From: Micromonospora pallida | GTDB taxonomy: Bacteria > Actinomycetota > Actinomycetes > Mycobacteriales > Micromonosporaceae | Reading direction: 5' to 3' | NCBI RefSeq assembly: GCF_900090325.1 | Contig: NZ_FMHW01000002.1 | Span: 6,883,001-6,947,000 of the forward strand | DNA length: 64,000 nt | Shown here: positions 52,510 to 61,608 of the stretch, one piece after another | Numbering within the stretch: the stretch's first letter is position 1 | Layout: each line of letters opens with the position of its first letter | Program-made: the position numbers and the translations under genes | The notes under the pieces: model-generated | What the model saw: only the letters and a program-made list of their open reading frames with translations | What the model was told of the DNA's origin: nothing | Database searches by the model: none

Positions 52510-52809
52510 TCACCGGGGTGGCGTGACCTGCGTCGAGTGCGGCCAGGCCGGCGCGTCCGGCGGCTCCTCGGGCATCAGGAACCACATGATCGGGTACGCC
52601 AGCAGCGCCACCCCGGCGGTGAAGAGCGTGGCCACGGCGAAGACCACCCGGACCAGGGTCGGGTCGACGTCGAAATAGCGGCCGAGGCCGCTGGCCACCC
52701 CGGCCACCATCCGGTCGGTGGTGGGCCGGCGGAGTTGCCGGTACGGCGCCTGGGGCGGCGGACCCGGCTGCTCGTACGGGGACTGGGCGGAGGGGTTCGG
52801 TGGCATCAT
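52510..52809 (-). CDS. PspC-domain membrane protein
   Basis: This 99-residue protein has a Pro/Gln-rich N-terminus (1-25), then a PspC domain (LRRPTTDRMVAGVASGLGRYFDVDPTLVRVVFAV) with one transmembrane helix and a short tail after FLMPEE. PspC proteins take part in envelope-stress sensing. It is convergent with guaA. AGGAGG and GTGGAG precede ATG 52809; a second ATG is the next codon. Confidence 0.9.
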   Translation of the reverse strand: MMPPNPSAQSPYEQPGPPPQAPYRQLRRPTTDRMVAGVASGLGRYFDVDPTLVRVVFAVATLFTAGVALLAYPIMWFLMPEEPPDAPAWPHSTQVTPPR

Positions 52810-52952
52810 GGCTCCACCCTCCTCCGGTCACCGCCCGGCCGCCCTCGGTGAGGGCCCCGACCTATACCCTGACCAATCCCTGAGGGAAGCTTTCAGTCAG
52901 GAATCTGACTCTTTTCGATGGTCGTTACCGGGCCGGGGGAGAATTGGGCCCT

Positions 52953-53900
52953 GTGACCACCATGCTGGAACCGCTCCGCAGGATCGCGGCGTACGCAGTC
53001 TGTGCCGACCCATCCGGCCGAGTGTTGCTGGTCCGCGCGTCGCAGCACTCCGGCACCCCCGGCACGTGGTCGCTGCCCGGCGGGGCGGTCGACCACGGTG
53101 AGGACCCGAACCACACGGTCGTCCGGGAGACCGCCGCCGAGACCGGGCTCTCGGTCGCCGTCTCCGGCCTGGCGGACGTCCTCGCCGACATGCGGGCGTT
53201 GCCCGACCGGGGCATCACCCTGCACACCGACCGCCTCATCTACCGGGTCTCGGTGCGGGGCGGGACGCTCACCGACCGGGTCGACCGCCCGACCGACCTG
53301 GCCCGCTGGTTCACCCTCGACGAGGCCCGCGGGTTGCCGCTGCGGGCGTTCACCGCGCGTGCCCTGGGCCTGCCGGCCGGTGCCGCCGACGTGGTACCGG
53401 ACGAGGCCCCCGAGTTTCCCTCCTTCAACGCGGTGCCCGGCCCGGACGGGCTGCACCGGGCGCAGCGCTTCGCCGCGTACGCGGTGGCCACCGACCCGGA
53501 GGGGCGGGTGCTGCTCACCCGGGTCTCCGACGGTTACCCGGGCGCGGGCTGTTGGCACCTGCCCGGCGGCGGCACCGACTACGGCGAGCAGCCGGGCGCG
53601 GCGCTGATCCGGGAACTGGTCGAGGAGACCGGGCAGACCGGTCGCCTGGTCGGGCTGCTCGGCGTGGCCAGCCACCGGGACGCCGCGTCGCTCGGCCCGG
53701 AGGGCTACCCGATCGACTGGCACGGCGTCCGCGCCTTCTACCGGGTGGTGGTCGACCAGCCGGCTCCGCCCACCGTGGCCGACGTCGGCGGTTCCACCTG
53801 CGAGGCCCGTTGGTTCGCCCGCCACGAACTGGAGACCATCCCCGCCGAACGCCTCACCGAGGTCACCGCCGAGGCCGTCCAGGCCGCCAAGCTCACCTGA
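52953..53900 (+). CDS. Tandem double-Nudix hydrolase A
   Basis: This 315-residue protein contains two Nudix domains (about 8-140 and 168-300). The first box reads GGAVDHGEDPNHTVVRETAAETGL, in which the first Glu of the EExG pair is Ala. The second box (GGGTDYGEQ...RELVEETGQ) is canonical. The substrate is unknown, though nucleoside diphosphate derivatives are usual. GTG 52953 is chosen; ATG 52962 is possible. A similar protein follows 100 bases downstream. Confidence 0.88.
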   Translation: MTTMLEPLRRIAAYAVCADPSGRVLLVRASQHSGTPGTWSLPGGAVDHGEDPNHTVVRETAAETGLSVAVSGLADVLADMRALPDRGITLHTDRLIYRVSVRGGTLTDRVDRPTDLARWFTLDEARGLPLRAFTARALGLPAGAADVVPDEAPEFPSFNAVPGPDGLHRAQRFAAYAVATDPEGRVLLTRVSDGYPGAGCWHLPGGGTDYGEQPGAALIRELVEETGQTGRLVGLLGVASHRDAASLGPEGYPIDWHGVRAFYRVVVDQPAPPTVADVGGSTCEARWFARHELETIPAERLTEVTAEAVQAAKLT

Positions 53901-54000
53901 CCTCCACCGGACCCCAGCCGTCGGCGGGCACAGGCGCGGTTAACCTCAAGATCGGCGCGGAGCGCGGCGGGCGCGGGGGCACACGGGCGGGGGATCACCG

Positions 54001-54921
54001 GTGGAAGAGTTGGCGCAGCGGCGGAGGATCGGGGCGTACGGGCTGCTGACGGGGGCGGACGGGCGGGTGCTGCTGACCCGGGGATCCGCACTGGCCGACT
54101 TTCCCGGCGTCTGGCAGGTGCCCGGTGGCGGGCTGGAGCACGCCGAGCATCCGGCGGACGCGGTGGTCCGTGAGTTCGCCGAGGAGACCGGCCTCGTGGT
54201 CGAGGTGAGTGGACTTGAGGCGGTGGTCGCGGACGTCGTCCGGCTCCCCGACCTCGGGGTGGCATTGCACTCCGATCGGATCATCTATCACCTCACCGGC
54301 GTGTCCGGGGCACTCCGCCACGAGTCGGACGGAACGACCGACCTGGTGTCGTGGATCGCCCCGGCGGAGGCGGCCCGTCTGCCGCTGATGCCGTTCACCG
54401 CGGACCTGCTCGGACTGCCGGTCACGCCGTTGCCCGAGGACGTGCCCCCGGTGACGCCGCGCCTCCCGTACGACCCGCCGTCGCCGGACCGGCGGCAGCG
54501 CTTCGGGGCGTATGGGCTGGTCACCGACCCGCAGGGGCGGGTGCTGCTGACCCTGATCGCCGACGGGTACCCGGGCGCCGGCCGGTGGCACCTGCCCGGC
54601 GGCGGGACCGACCACGGCGAGCAGCCGGTCCCCGCGCTGCTGCGCGAGATCGTCGAGGAGGCAGGCCAGCTCGGCCGGGTTACCGAGCTGCTCGACGTCG
54701 ACCACCTGCACAATCCCGCCGCGCTGGGGCCGGAGGGACGGCCGTTGGACTGGCACGGCGTCCGGGCGCTCTACCGGGTGGTGGTGGCGGCGCCGACCGA
54801 ACCCGAGGTGACCGAAGCGGCCGGCGGTTCCACCGCACGGGCCGCCTGGTTCAGCCGGGAAGAGGCCGCCGACCTGCCGTTGACCGACATCGCCGAGCGG
54901 GCCCTCCGGCTGGTCGGGTAG
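54001..54921 (+). CDS. Tandem double-Nudix hydrolase B
   Basis: This 306-residue paralogue of the preceding gene also has two Nudix domains. Both boxes are canonical in the REUxEExGU part (REFAEETGL; REIVEEAGQ). The second domains of A and B share the pattern DGYPGAG-x-WHLPGGGTD and a C-terminal LDWHGVRALYRVVV, so the pair probably arose by duplication. It starts with GTG 54001. The substrate is unknown. Confidence 0.88.
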   Translation: MEELAQRRRIGAYGLLTGADGRVLLTRGSALADFPGVWQVPGGGLEHAEHPADAVVREFAEETGLVVEVSGLEAVVADVVRLPDLGVALHSDRIIYHLTGVSGALRHESDGTTDLVSWIAPAEAARLPLMPFTADLLGLPVTPLPEDVPPVTPRLPYDPPSPDRRQRFGAYGLVTDPQGRVLLTLIADGYPGAGRWHLPGGGTDHGEQPVPALLREIVEEAGQLGRVTELLDVDHLHNPAALGPEGRPLDWHGVRALYRVVVAAPTEPEVTEAAGGSTARAAWFSREEAADLPLTDIAERALRLVG

Positions 54922-55189
54922 CCGTCGCTCGCTGAGCCGCCATCGATCTGCTCCGGTAGAGTCGGCAGTTGAGATCGGCGGAGAAAGGGCACTCAGCCCG
55001 CGATGGGAACAACCGGGCGATTCAGCCGGTTTCTAGGAGATAGGTACCGCCGGGAGCTATCGCCAAGTCCCGTACCACTGTGCGATGGTGTACTCCGCTT
55101 TGACGGCTGCCGGGCCAGCAGCGGCCCGGCACGAGAGAGCCGGACGCCCGCCCGCAGGGTGGTCAGCCGATCCGGTGATGGAGGAAAAC
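54922..55189. other. Intergenic leader region upstream of pssA
   Basis: These 268 bases have lower GC than their surroundings. A 74-residue frame from ATG 55003 is open but looks unlike a protein. I considered a structured leader but could not match any riboswitch. Confidence 0.4.
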
Positions 55190-56185
55190 GTGCCGAGAGC
55201 CCCATGGCGCCGGCGTCGTACGTCTGACAGTCCGCGCCCCGCAGGCCGCCGCTGGGCGGGGCCGCTGCGTCGCAGCAGTACGTTCGCCCGCCAGGTGCTG
55301 CTGGTCCGGGTGGGACGCCGGGACGGCGAATCCCGCCACGCGACCGACGTGGCCCTGCCCGAGCACCGCTACGCCGACCGGCTGCGCCGGCGGTACGCCT
55401 CGGACCGGGTGAACCGGGCCGAGATCGAGGCAGCCATGCCGGTGAGCCCGGCGATCGCTCCGACAACACCGGTGGACGACACATCGGCGCACTCGATCCC
55501 GCTGCTCCCCGGGGAGCGTACGGCCGCTCGGCGGGCGAAGTTCGCCCTGGTCAACGCGTGCACACTGGCCAGCCTGATGCTCGGCGTCAACGCGATCTTC
55601 CTGGCCATGCAGGGCGAGGTGCGGCTCGCGGCACTCTTCCTGATCGCCTGCGTCGTCTTCGACGGGCTCGACGGCGCGCTGGCCCGCAAGCTCAACGTGG
55701 CCAGCCCGTTCGGCGCGCAGATGGACTCGCTGGCCGACATGTGCTCGTTCGGCCTCGCCGCCCCGATGGTGGTCTACGCCTCGCTGGCCGGCGCGGTGCC
55801 CACCGCCGCCGCCGCGCTGGCCTGTGCCCTCGTCGCGGCGTGCGCCGCGATCCGGCTGGCCCGGTTCAACGTCTCGCCGAAGGACGGCCGGTTCTTCTGC
55901 GGCGTGCCGACCACCATGGCCGCCATGGTGCTGGCACTCGCGGTCGTCATCGACCTGCCGGTCCCTGCGGTGATCCAGGTCGCCGGCGTCGCCCTGCTCG
56001 CCTTCGCCATGGTGTCCAGCTTCCCGTACGCCAAGCTCGCCCGACTGATCAAGCTGCCGCCGTGGCTGTGGCTGGCCCCGGTGGTCGGTGCCCTGGTCGA
56101 CCCGAGGCTCACCTTCGCCCTGGTCGTGGTCGCCTACCTGGCCAGCGGGCCGCTGCTCTGGCTGCACCGGCGGCGGACCGCCTGA
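55190..56185 (+). CDS. pssA: CDP-diacylglycerol--serine O-phosphatidyltransferase
   Basis: This 331-residue membrane enzyme makes phosphatidylserine. The CDP-alcohol transferase signature is complete: D161, G162, A165, R166, G175, D179 and D183 in DGLDGALAR ... FGAQMDSLADMCSFG, followed by several helices. A basic N-terminal extension of about 110 residues precedes the first helix and is unusually long. GTG 55190 has GGAGG 5 nt upstream; starting at Met83 would remove most of the extension. psd, the next step, converges on it. Confidence 0.9.
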   Translation: MPRAPWRRRRTSDSPRPAGRRWAGPLRRSSTFARQVLLVRVGRRDGESRHATDVALPEHRYADRLRRRYASDRVNRAEIEAAMPVSPAIAPTTPVDDTSAHSIPLLPGERTAARRAKFALVNACTLASLMLGVNAIFLAMQGEVRLAALFLIACVVFDGLDGALARKLNVASPFGAQMDSLADMCSFGLAAPMVVYASLAGAVPTAAAALACALVAACAAIRLARFNVSPKDGRFFCGVPTTMAAMVLALAVVIDLPVPAVIQVAGVALLAFAMVSSFPYAKLARLIKLPPWLWLAPVVGALVDPRLTFALVVVAYLASGPLLWLHRRRTA

Positions 56186-56193
56186 CGTACCCG

Positions 56194-56235
56194 ACGCAGA
56201 GGGGGCGCCGCGAGATCGCGGCGCCCCCTCTGCGT
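56194..56235. terminator. Bidirectional terminator between pssA and psd
   Basis: Perfect 20-bp arms (56194-56213, 56216-56235) make a nearly uninterrupted palindrome between convergent genes. Confidence 0.9.
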
Positions 56236-56240
56236 GTAGA

Positions 56241-57494
56241 TCAGCGCCAGCGGGCGATGACCGAGGATCCGCCGATCACCCGGTCGCCCGGCCCCACCAG
56301 CGGGTCCGCCGCGTCCGCCGGAAGGTAGACGTCGGTGCGCGAGCCGAACCGGATCAGGCCGAAGCGCTCGCCCCGGGCCAGCAACGAACCGATCGGGGCA
56401 CGCTGCACGATGCGACGGGCGATCAGGCCGGTACGCTGCGCGACCACCACCGTGCCGTGTTCCGTCTCCAACACCGTGTACGCCGCGACGTTGTGCTCGG
56501 CCGCCGGCTTCATCGCGTTGGCGAAGCCACCGTCGGCGACGAAGTAGTCGACCACCTTGCCCGCCACCGGGGAGCGGTTGACGTGCACGTCGAGCACCGA
56601 CAGGAAGACCGCGACCCGCAGCCACTCACCGGCGCCGAACCGCTCGTCGTGCAGCCGCTGTACGGAGAGCACCCGGCCGTCGGCGGCGGCGACCACGGTC
56701 GACGGGTCCTCCGGGACGTCCCGCTCGGGGTCGCGGAAGAACGCCGCCACCGGGGCGGCGGCCAGCGCCGGCACCAGCCACAGCTTCGACTTCGGCCGGG
56801 CCACCCGGGCCAGCGCGGCCAGGCCCAGGGCGATCCCGGCGGCGGCCACCCCGTTGGAGTCGATGTGCATGTCGCGGGTCAGCGGCACGCTCGACGGCCG
56901 GTACGCCGGAGCGAGCCGGGCCGCCACCGCCGCGCTGACCGGGGTGAACCGGAGCCGGTGCACGCGTACCGGCGGCTGGTTGCGCAGCACCAGGTCCACC
57001 CCGACGCCGTGCAGCGCACCCTGCCGGTCGAGTTCGGCCGCCGCGCCCGAGGTCCGGCCCGGTCCGGCCGGCGTCGCCACACTCAGCACGCCGCCCTCGG
57101 TGAGGTACTTGGTGAGGCTGTCCAGCGTCGCCCGGGCCTCCTCGCCGGTGCCGGTGAGCGCCTCGCCGACGATCACCACATCGGCGGCGTCGGCCTCGGC
57201 CAGGGTGTCGACGACGCGGACCCGGTCGGCGACCCAGCTACCCAGGGTCGACACGTGCTGGCGCAGCTCGGCGGAGCTGGTCGAGCCGGCCGGCACCAGG
57301 GTGAGGCTGTCCCCGGGCAGCAGCGCGTCGATCGCCGCGGGGAGGACCGGGACGTCGGGGGCCGCCCCGACCAGCAGGGCGGCCTTGCGGTCGTCGCAGC
57401 GGGCGAGTTCGGCGGTGAGGGTGCGCGCGGCACGCTCGCCGATACGGACCTCACCGAAGCGGCCAAGGCTGCGCACGGCGGGGGACTGAGTCAT
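56241..57494 (-). CDS. psd: Phosphatidylserine decarboxylase with N-terminal Rossmann-like domain
   Basis: The C-terminal half (about 230-417) is a Psd proenzyme. The cleavage site is G384-S385 in RFGSRTD, which would yield the pyruvoyl group, and VFLSVLDVHVNRSP holds the conserved His. It makes phosphatidylethanolamine from the PssA product. The N-terminal about 215 residues look like a methyltransferase-type Rossmann domain (GERAARTLTAEL ... DVVIVGEALTGTG) without clear catalytic residues. ATG 57494 is used; Psd of this class is often near 220 residues, so the fusion accounts for the rest. Confidence 0.92.
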   Translation of the reverse strand: MTQSPAVRSLGRFGEVRIGERAARTLTAELARCDDRKAALLVGAAPDVPVLPAAIDALLPGDSLTLVPAGSTSSAELRQHVSTLGSWVADRVRVVDTLAEADAADVVIVGEALTGTGEEARATLDSLTKYLTEGGVLSVATPAGPGRTSGAAAELDRQGALHGVGVDLVLRNQPPVRVHRLRFTPVSAAVAARLAPAYRPSSVPLTRDMHIDSNGVAAAGIALGLAALARVARPKSKLWLVPALAAAPVAAFFRDPERDVPEDPSTVVAAADGRVLSVQRLHDERFGAGEWLRVAVFLSVLDVHVNRSPVAGKVVDYFVADGGFANAMKPAAEHNVAAYTVLETEHGTVVVAQRTGLIARRIVQRAPIGSLLARGERFGLIRFGSRTDVYLPADAADPLVGPGDRVIGGSSVIARWR

Positions 57495-57607
57495 GACGGA
57501 CGAGCTCCTAGCGGCATCGAGACGGAAATCGCGGCGGAGGGGCCGGGTCGGCGCGGCCAGGGCGCCGACGGCGGGAGCGGGGCTTCCACCGGCCAGCATA
57601 GGCGGCG

Positions 57608-57631
57608 CGCGCCGACGGCCGTGTCGGCGCG
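57608..57631 (-). terminator. Hairpin just after the PspC-cluster small gene
   Basis: 9-bp arms (57608-57616, 57623-57631) with a 6-nt loop abut the minus-strand stop codon at 57633. Confidence 0.55.
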
Positions 57632-57632
57632 G

Positions 57633-57989
57633 TCAGCCACGACGGTCGCCGAGGCCGTCGGCCGGCTGGTCCCGGTCCGTGTCCGACCCGCTCGTGCCGC
57701 TCGTGCTTCCCGTGTCGCTCGTGCCGCTCGTGTCGCTCGTGCCGACCGCGTCGGCCGTGCTTCCCGCCTTCGGCACGCCGGCCGCCGGACCGGCGGCCGG
57801 CGCCGAGGACCGGGTGGCGCGCAGCGCACCCAGCAGGCCCAGCGCACCGACCACGACCAGCGCGCCGGCCAGGAACCAGCCGATCGGCACCATCAGGTCG
57901 AGCAGTTGCGAGAGCAGCCACCATGCCGCAGCCGCCAGGAAGAGCAGGCCGAAGGCGAGCGACAGCAGGTCGGTGCGGTGCGCCTTCAC
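57633..57989 (-). CDS. Small two-helix membrane protein with repeat tail
   Basis: This 118-residue protein has two hydrophobic helices (about 8-27 and 35-55) and a low-complexity Ser/Thr/Gly/Asp tail (SDTSGTSDTGSTSG) encoded by 9-nt repeats at about 57685-57745. The GTG start overlaps the stop of the PspC gene upstream (GTGA), with GGAGG 7 nt before. It is probably an envelope component of the PspC cluster. Confidence 0.8.
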   Translation of the reverse strand: MKAHRTDLLSLAFGLLFLAAAAWWLLSQLLDLMVPIGWFLAGALVVVGALGLLGALRATRSSAPAAGPAAGVPKAGSTADAVGTSDTSGTSDTGSTSGTSGSDTDRDQPADGLGDRRG

Positions 57990-59503
57990 CGGGTCACCTC
58001 CAACGCGCCGGCGTTGACCTGGATGTACAGCCGCAGGGTGCCGCCGCCCACGCCGTCGGTGCCCAGGTCGGTCGCCTCGCGTACCTGGCGGTCCAGCCCG
58101 CCGGAACGGACGCCGAAGATGACCGCTTCCGTGGCCTGCATCTCGGCGTGGGTGACGACGTCGACCTCCGGTGGCAGCAGCACGGTCACGTCCCCGAAGG
58201 AGACGACGACGGTGGTCCGGGTGTCGCGCTGGTCGAAGTCCACCGTACGCAGGTCCAGCACCGCGTCGCCGAAGGTGTTTTCGTACCGGGGGGCGAGGTC
58301 GTCGTAGCTCGCCGGGGTCCAGGTCACGTTCCCGTTCACGCGCCGCCAGTCGGCGAACGACTCGGCCGCGGTGGCGAAGCCGAGCGCCGCCGCGGTGACC
58401 AGTCCCAGCGCGATCAGCCAGCGGGCCCGACCGAACCAGGCGCCCACCAGTAGCCCGAGCCCGATGGTGGCCAGGGCGGCCGCGAAGTACGCCGACGCGC
58501 TGACCCGGACCACCCCGAGCAGGTCGAGGACGCCGACCACCCCGCAGGCGAGGAAGACCAGGGAGAACGTCACCGCGCCGAGCGACGAGCGGTCCCGGGG
58601 CCGTTTCGGCACCCGGCGCGGTATGGGCGACGGCGGTGGGGGCAGAGTCGGATCGGAGCCGGCGTACGGGCCGTGCGGGGCGAAGGGCGGACGGTAACCG
58701 GGTGGGGTGGGCGCGGTGGCGACCGGCGGCAGCGGTCCGACCGGGGCCGGCGGTACGGGGCCGACCGCCGGCTCGCGGACCGACCACCCGGACGCGTTGG
58801 CGGGCACCGTTCCGGGGGCCGGCGGCCACGGCGGGCCGGCAGGCGGCGGTACGGGTACGGACACCGGGCCCGGCGGCCAGGTCGCCGGGGGCGGGAGCCG
58901 GTCCGGGGCGGGGTAGGCCACCGGAGGCACCGGCCCCGGCGGGGACGCGACGGACGAGGGCGTACCGCCGGAGCGGACGCGGGCCGGATGGTCCCGGTTC
59001 AGCAGCAGCGCCCCGCCGATCAGGATCGCCGCGCCGAGCAGCACCGCCCGGAAGGCGTCGGTCACGATGTAGCCGAAGCTCACCGCGACCAGGATGCTCA
59101 GCACGATCACGGTGATCGGGGACATGCTCGACCGGCCCCGACCCAGCATCGACTCCATCGGGGAGGCGCTGTCCCCCTCGCCGGGGATGATCAGCCACGC
59201 CGAGACGTAGACCAGGATTCCGACGCCACCGAAGAAACCGAGCACGGCGAGGAGCACCCGCCACAGCACCGGGTCGGTGTTGGTGGCCCGCCCGACCGCC
59301 GCGCAGACCCCGGCCAGGTAACGCCCCTCCCGGGGCCGGACCAGGCCGTACCGTGAGGTGAAGGCGACGCCGCCGGGGACGGCCTCCGGCCCGGACCCGG
59401 CAGGTGGCGGCGGGGCGGACGGTCCGGTCCCGCCCGTCGCCGGCGGTGGCATACCCGGCTGGGTCGCCTCCCTGTGAGGCGACCGGGCGGATTCCTCGGT
59501 CAT
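57986..59503 (-). CDS. PspC / LiaF-like envelope stress protein
   Basis: This 505-residue protein has a Pro-rich N-terminus, a PspC domain (about 55-110, RPREGRYLAGVCAAVGRATNTDP), two more helices, a long Pro/Val-rich linker, further helices, and a C-terminal beta-rich domain (FGDVTVLLPPEVDVV) typical of LiaF/DUF2154-like proteins. It probably senses or modulates envelope stress for the divergent kinase/regulator pair. ATG 59503 is used. Confidence 0.88.
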   Translation of the reverse strand: MTEESARSPHREATQPGMPPPATGGTGPSAPPPPAGSGPEAVPGGVAFTSRYGLVRPREGRYLAGVCAAVGRATNTDPVLWRVLLAVLGFFGGVGILVYVSAWLIIPGEGDSASPMESMLGRGRSSMSPITVIVLSILVAVSFGYIVTDAFRAVLLGAAILIGGALLLNRDHPARVRSGGTPSSVASPPGPVPPVAYPAPDRLPPPATWPPGPVSVPVPPPAGPPWPPAPGTVPANASGWSVREPAVGPVPPAPVGPLPPVATAPTPPGYRPPFAPHGPYAGSDPTLPPPPSPIPRRVPKRPRDRSSLGAVTFSLVFLACGVVGVLDLLGVVRVSASAYFAAALATIGLGLLVGAWFGRARWLIALGLVTAAALGFATAAESFADWRRVNGNVTWTPASYDDLAPRYENTFGDAVLDLRTVDFDQRDTRTTVVVSFGDVTVLLPPEVDVVTHAEMQATEAVIFGVRSGGLDRQVREATDLGTDGVGGGTLRLYIQVNAGALEVTR

Positions 59504-59695
59504 ACCGGTAGATCCTGCTAGGTGCCGGGACGGGCCGTCCTCGGGACCCACCCTGAGCACACCCTGAGATCCGGCGACCCGGAAACTCGGGGGCGTCCCC
59601 GTGGCCCCGCGCCGGTGACCCGTGTGACGATCGGTGACGACGCCCGCAGCGGACCGGCGTCGGACCTCGCGACCAGGGAGCCCGCGATCAGTACC
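59504..59695. promoter_or_regulatory. Divergent region of the PspC stress cluster
   Basis: It holds promoters for both arms of the cluster. I see no obvious operator repeat. Confidence 0.35.
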
Positions 59696-60931
59696 GTGAC
59701 CCAGCCACCCCGGCTCTACCGGGCCCGCGAGCACCGGATGGCCGTGGGGGTGGCAGCCGGCATCGCCGAGCACATCGGTGTCTCGGTGGTGCGGGTGCGG
59801 ATCGCCTTCCTGGTGCTGCTCGGCCTCAGCGGGCTCGGCCTGCTCCTCTACGCCGCGTTCTGGGCGGTGGTCCCGGTCCGGCCCGGGGACACCGCCACGC
59901 CGCCCCGACGGGACATCGCCCAACTGCTGCCGTTCGTGGTCATCGGCCTGGCCGTACTGCTGGCGCAGATGCGGCTCTTCGGCTCGGTCGGGGTCGCCGG
60001 CACCGCCGGCTGGCTGGTGGCGATCATCGCGGTCGGCGCGGGGGTGATCTGGCACCAGTCGCCGGAACGTCGCGGTCAGGCCAACGGCTCGTTGCCGTTG
60101 CCCTGGCTGAGCGCGGTGGTCGAGGAGACCGACCGGCGGGCCTTCGTGCTCCGCTTCGTCGGCGGTGGCGTGCTGGTCGCGGTCGGCATCATCGGCGTCG
60201 CGGCGGTCTACTCGCCGGTGCAGAACGTCGACGCGGTGATCAACGGGGTGATCTTCGCCCTGGTCGGGCTGGCCGGGGTCGGGGTGGTGGCCGCGCCCCT
60301 GCTCTGGCGGACGTTCAACCAACTCCGCTCGGAGCGGGAGGGGCGGATCCGGGAGCAGGAACGGGCCGAACTGGCCGCCATGATCCACGACCAGGTGCTG
60401 CACACCCTGGCCCTGATCCAGCGCAACGCCGCCGACGTCAAGGCCGTGCAACGTCTCGCCCGGGGGCAGGAGCGGACGCTGCGTAACTGGCTCTACAAGC
60501 CGACCGCCTCGCCCACCGAACGCTTCGCCGCCGCGTTGGAACAGGCGGCGGCGGAGGTGGAGGACACCTTCGCGATCACCGTGGAGGCAGTGGTGGTGGG
60601 CGACCGGGAGACCGACGAGCGGGTGGGCGCGCTGGTCGCCGCCGCCCGCGAGGCGCTGGTGAACGCGGCGAGGCACGCCGGCGTGCAGACCGTCTCGCTC
60701 TACGCCGAGGTGGAGCCGGACCAGGTCAGTGTCTTCGTGCGGGACCGGGGCGTCGGGTTCGACCAGGAGACGGTGGATGATCACCGGCACGGGGTACGGG
60801 GTTCCATCATCGGGCGGATGAAGCGGCACGGCGGCCGGGCGGAGATCCGCTCCGGGCCCGGGGAGGGAACCGAGGTCCGGTTGATCCTGCCGGTCTCCGG
60901 GAACGGTTCCACGGCGGAAAGGGACAAATGA
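59696..60931 (+). CDS. PspC-domain sensor histidine kinase
   Basis: This 411-residue kinase begins with a PspC domain (YRAREHRMAVGVAAGIAEHIG), has five or so membrane helices to about residue 205, then the H-box ERAELAAMIHDQVLHTL and ATPase motifs AAREALVNAARHAG and VRDRGVGFD. GTG 59696 gives the conserved TQPPRLYR start; the open frame begins 174 nt earlier. Its stop overlaps the regulator start (ATGA). Streptomyces MacS is a similar case as I recall. Confidence 0.9.
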   Translation: MTQPPRLYRAREHRMAVGVAAGIAEHIGVSVVRVRIAFLVLLGLSGLGLLLYAAFWAVVPVRPGDTATPPRRDIAQLLPFVVIGLAVLLAQMRLFGSVGVAGTAGWLVAIIAVGAGVIWHQSPERRGQANGSLPLPWLSAVVEETDRRAFVLRFVGGGVLVAVGIIGVAAVYSPVQNVDAVINGVIFALVGLAGVGVVAAPLLWRTFNQLRSEREGRIREQERAELAAMIHDQVLHTLALIQRNAADVKAVQRLARGQERTLRNWLYKPTASPTERFAAALEQAAAEVEDTFAITVEAVVVGDRETDERVGALVAAAREALVNAARHAGVQTVSLYAEVEPDQVSVFVRDRGVGFDQETVDDHRHGVRGSIIGRMKRHGGRAEIRSGPGEGTEVRLILPVSGNGSTAERDK

Positions 60932-61608
60932 CCATGTCCGAGCAGGTCGAGCAGGCGGGTGGCCAGGACGGGCGGCTGCGGGTCTTCCTCGTCGACGACC
61001 ACGCGATGTTCCGCGCCGGCGTCCGCGCCGAGCTGGGCGCGCACGTCGAGGTCGTGGGGGAGGCGAGCACGGTGGCCGAGGCGGTCACCCGGATCGCCGC
61101 GACCCGGCCGGACGTGGTGCTCCTGGACGTGCACATGCCCGACGGCGGCGGCCGGGCGGTGCTGGAGGCGGTGCGGCGTACCCATCCGCAGGTGCGGTTC
61201 CTGGCGTTGAGCGTCTCGGACGCGGCGGAGGACGTGATCGGACTGATCCGGGCCGGTGCCCGGGGGTACGTCACTAAGACCATCTCCCCGGACGAGCTGG
61301 CTGCGGCGATCCGCCGGGTGGCCGACGGCGACGCGGTGTTCTCGCCCCGGCTGGCCGGGTTCGTGCTGGACGCCTTCGCGGCCCGGCCGGACGCCCCGGT
61401 GGCCGACCCGGAGCTGGACCAGCTCACCAACCGTGAACGCGAGGTGCTCCGGCTGCTGGCCCGGGGGTACGCGTACAAGGAGATCGCCAAGGAGCTGTAC
61501 ATCTCCATCAAGACGGTGGAGACGCACGTCTCGAACGTGCTGCGCAAGCTCCAGATGTCGAACCGTTACGAGCTGTCCCGCTGGGCGGCGGACCGCCGGC
61601 TGGTGTGA
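60928..61608 (+). CDS. NarL/LuxR-type response regulator of the PspC cluster
   Basis: This 226-residue regulator has receiver motifs VDDH, VVLLDVHMPDG (phosphoacceptor Asp) and VTKTIS, then a LuxR helix-turn-helix (LTNREREVLRLLARGYAYKEIAKELY). It is coupled to the PspC kinase by an ATGA overlap. Its stop codon lies within a 15-bp tandem repeat array. Confidence 0.95.
   Translation: MTMSEQVEQAGGQDGRLRVFLVDDHAMFRAGVRAELGAHVEVVGEASTVAEAVTRIAATRPDVVLLDVHMPDGGGRAVLEAVRRTHPQVRFLALSVSDAAEDVIGLIRAGARGYVTKTISPDELAAAIRRVADGDAVFSPRLAGFVLDAFAARPDAPVADPELDQLTNREREVLRLLARGYAYKEIAKELYISIKTVETHVSNVLRKLQMSNRYELSRWAADRRLV

Noticed and set aside
54922..55189. Riboswitch or small gene upstream of pssA
   Set aside because: I could not match any known riboswitch, and the open frame lacks family resemblance.
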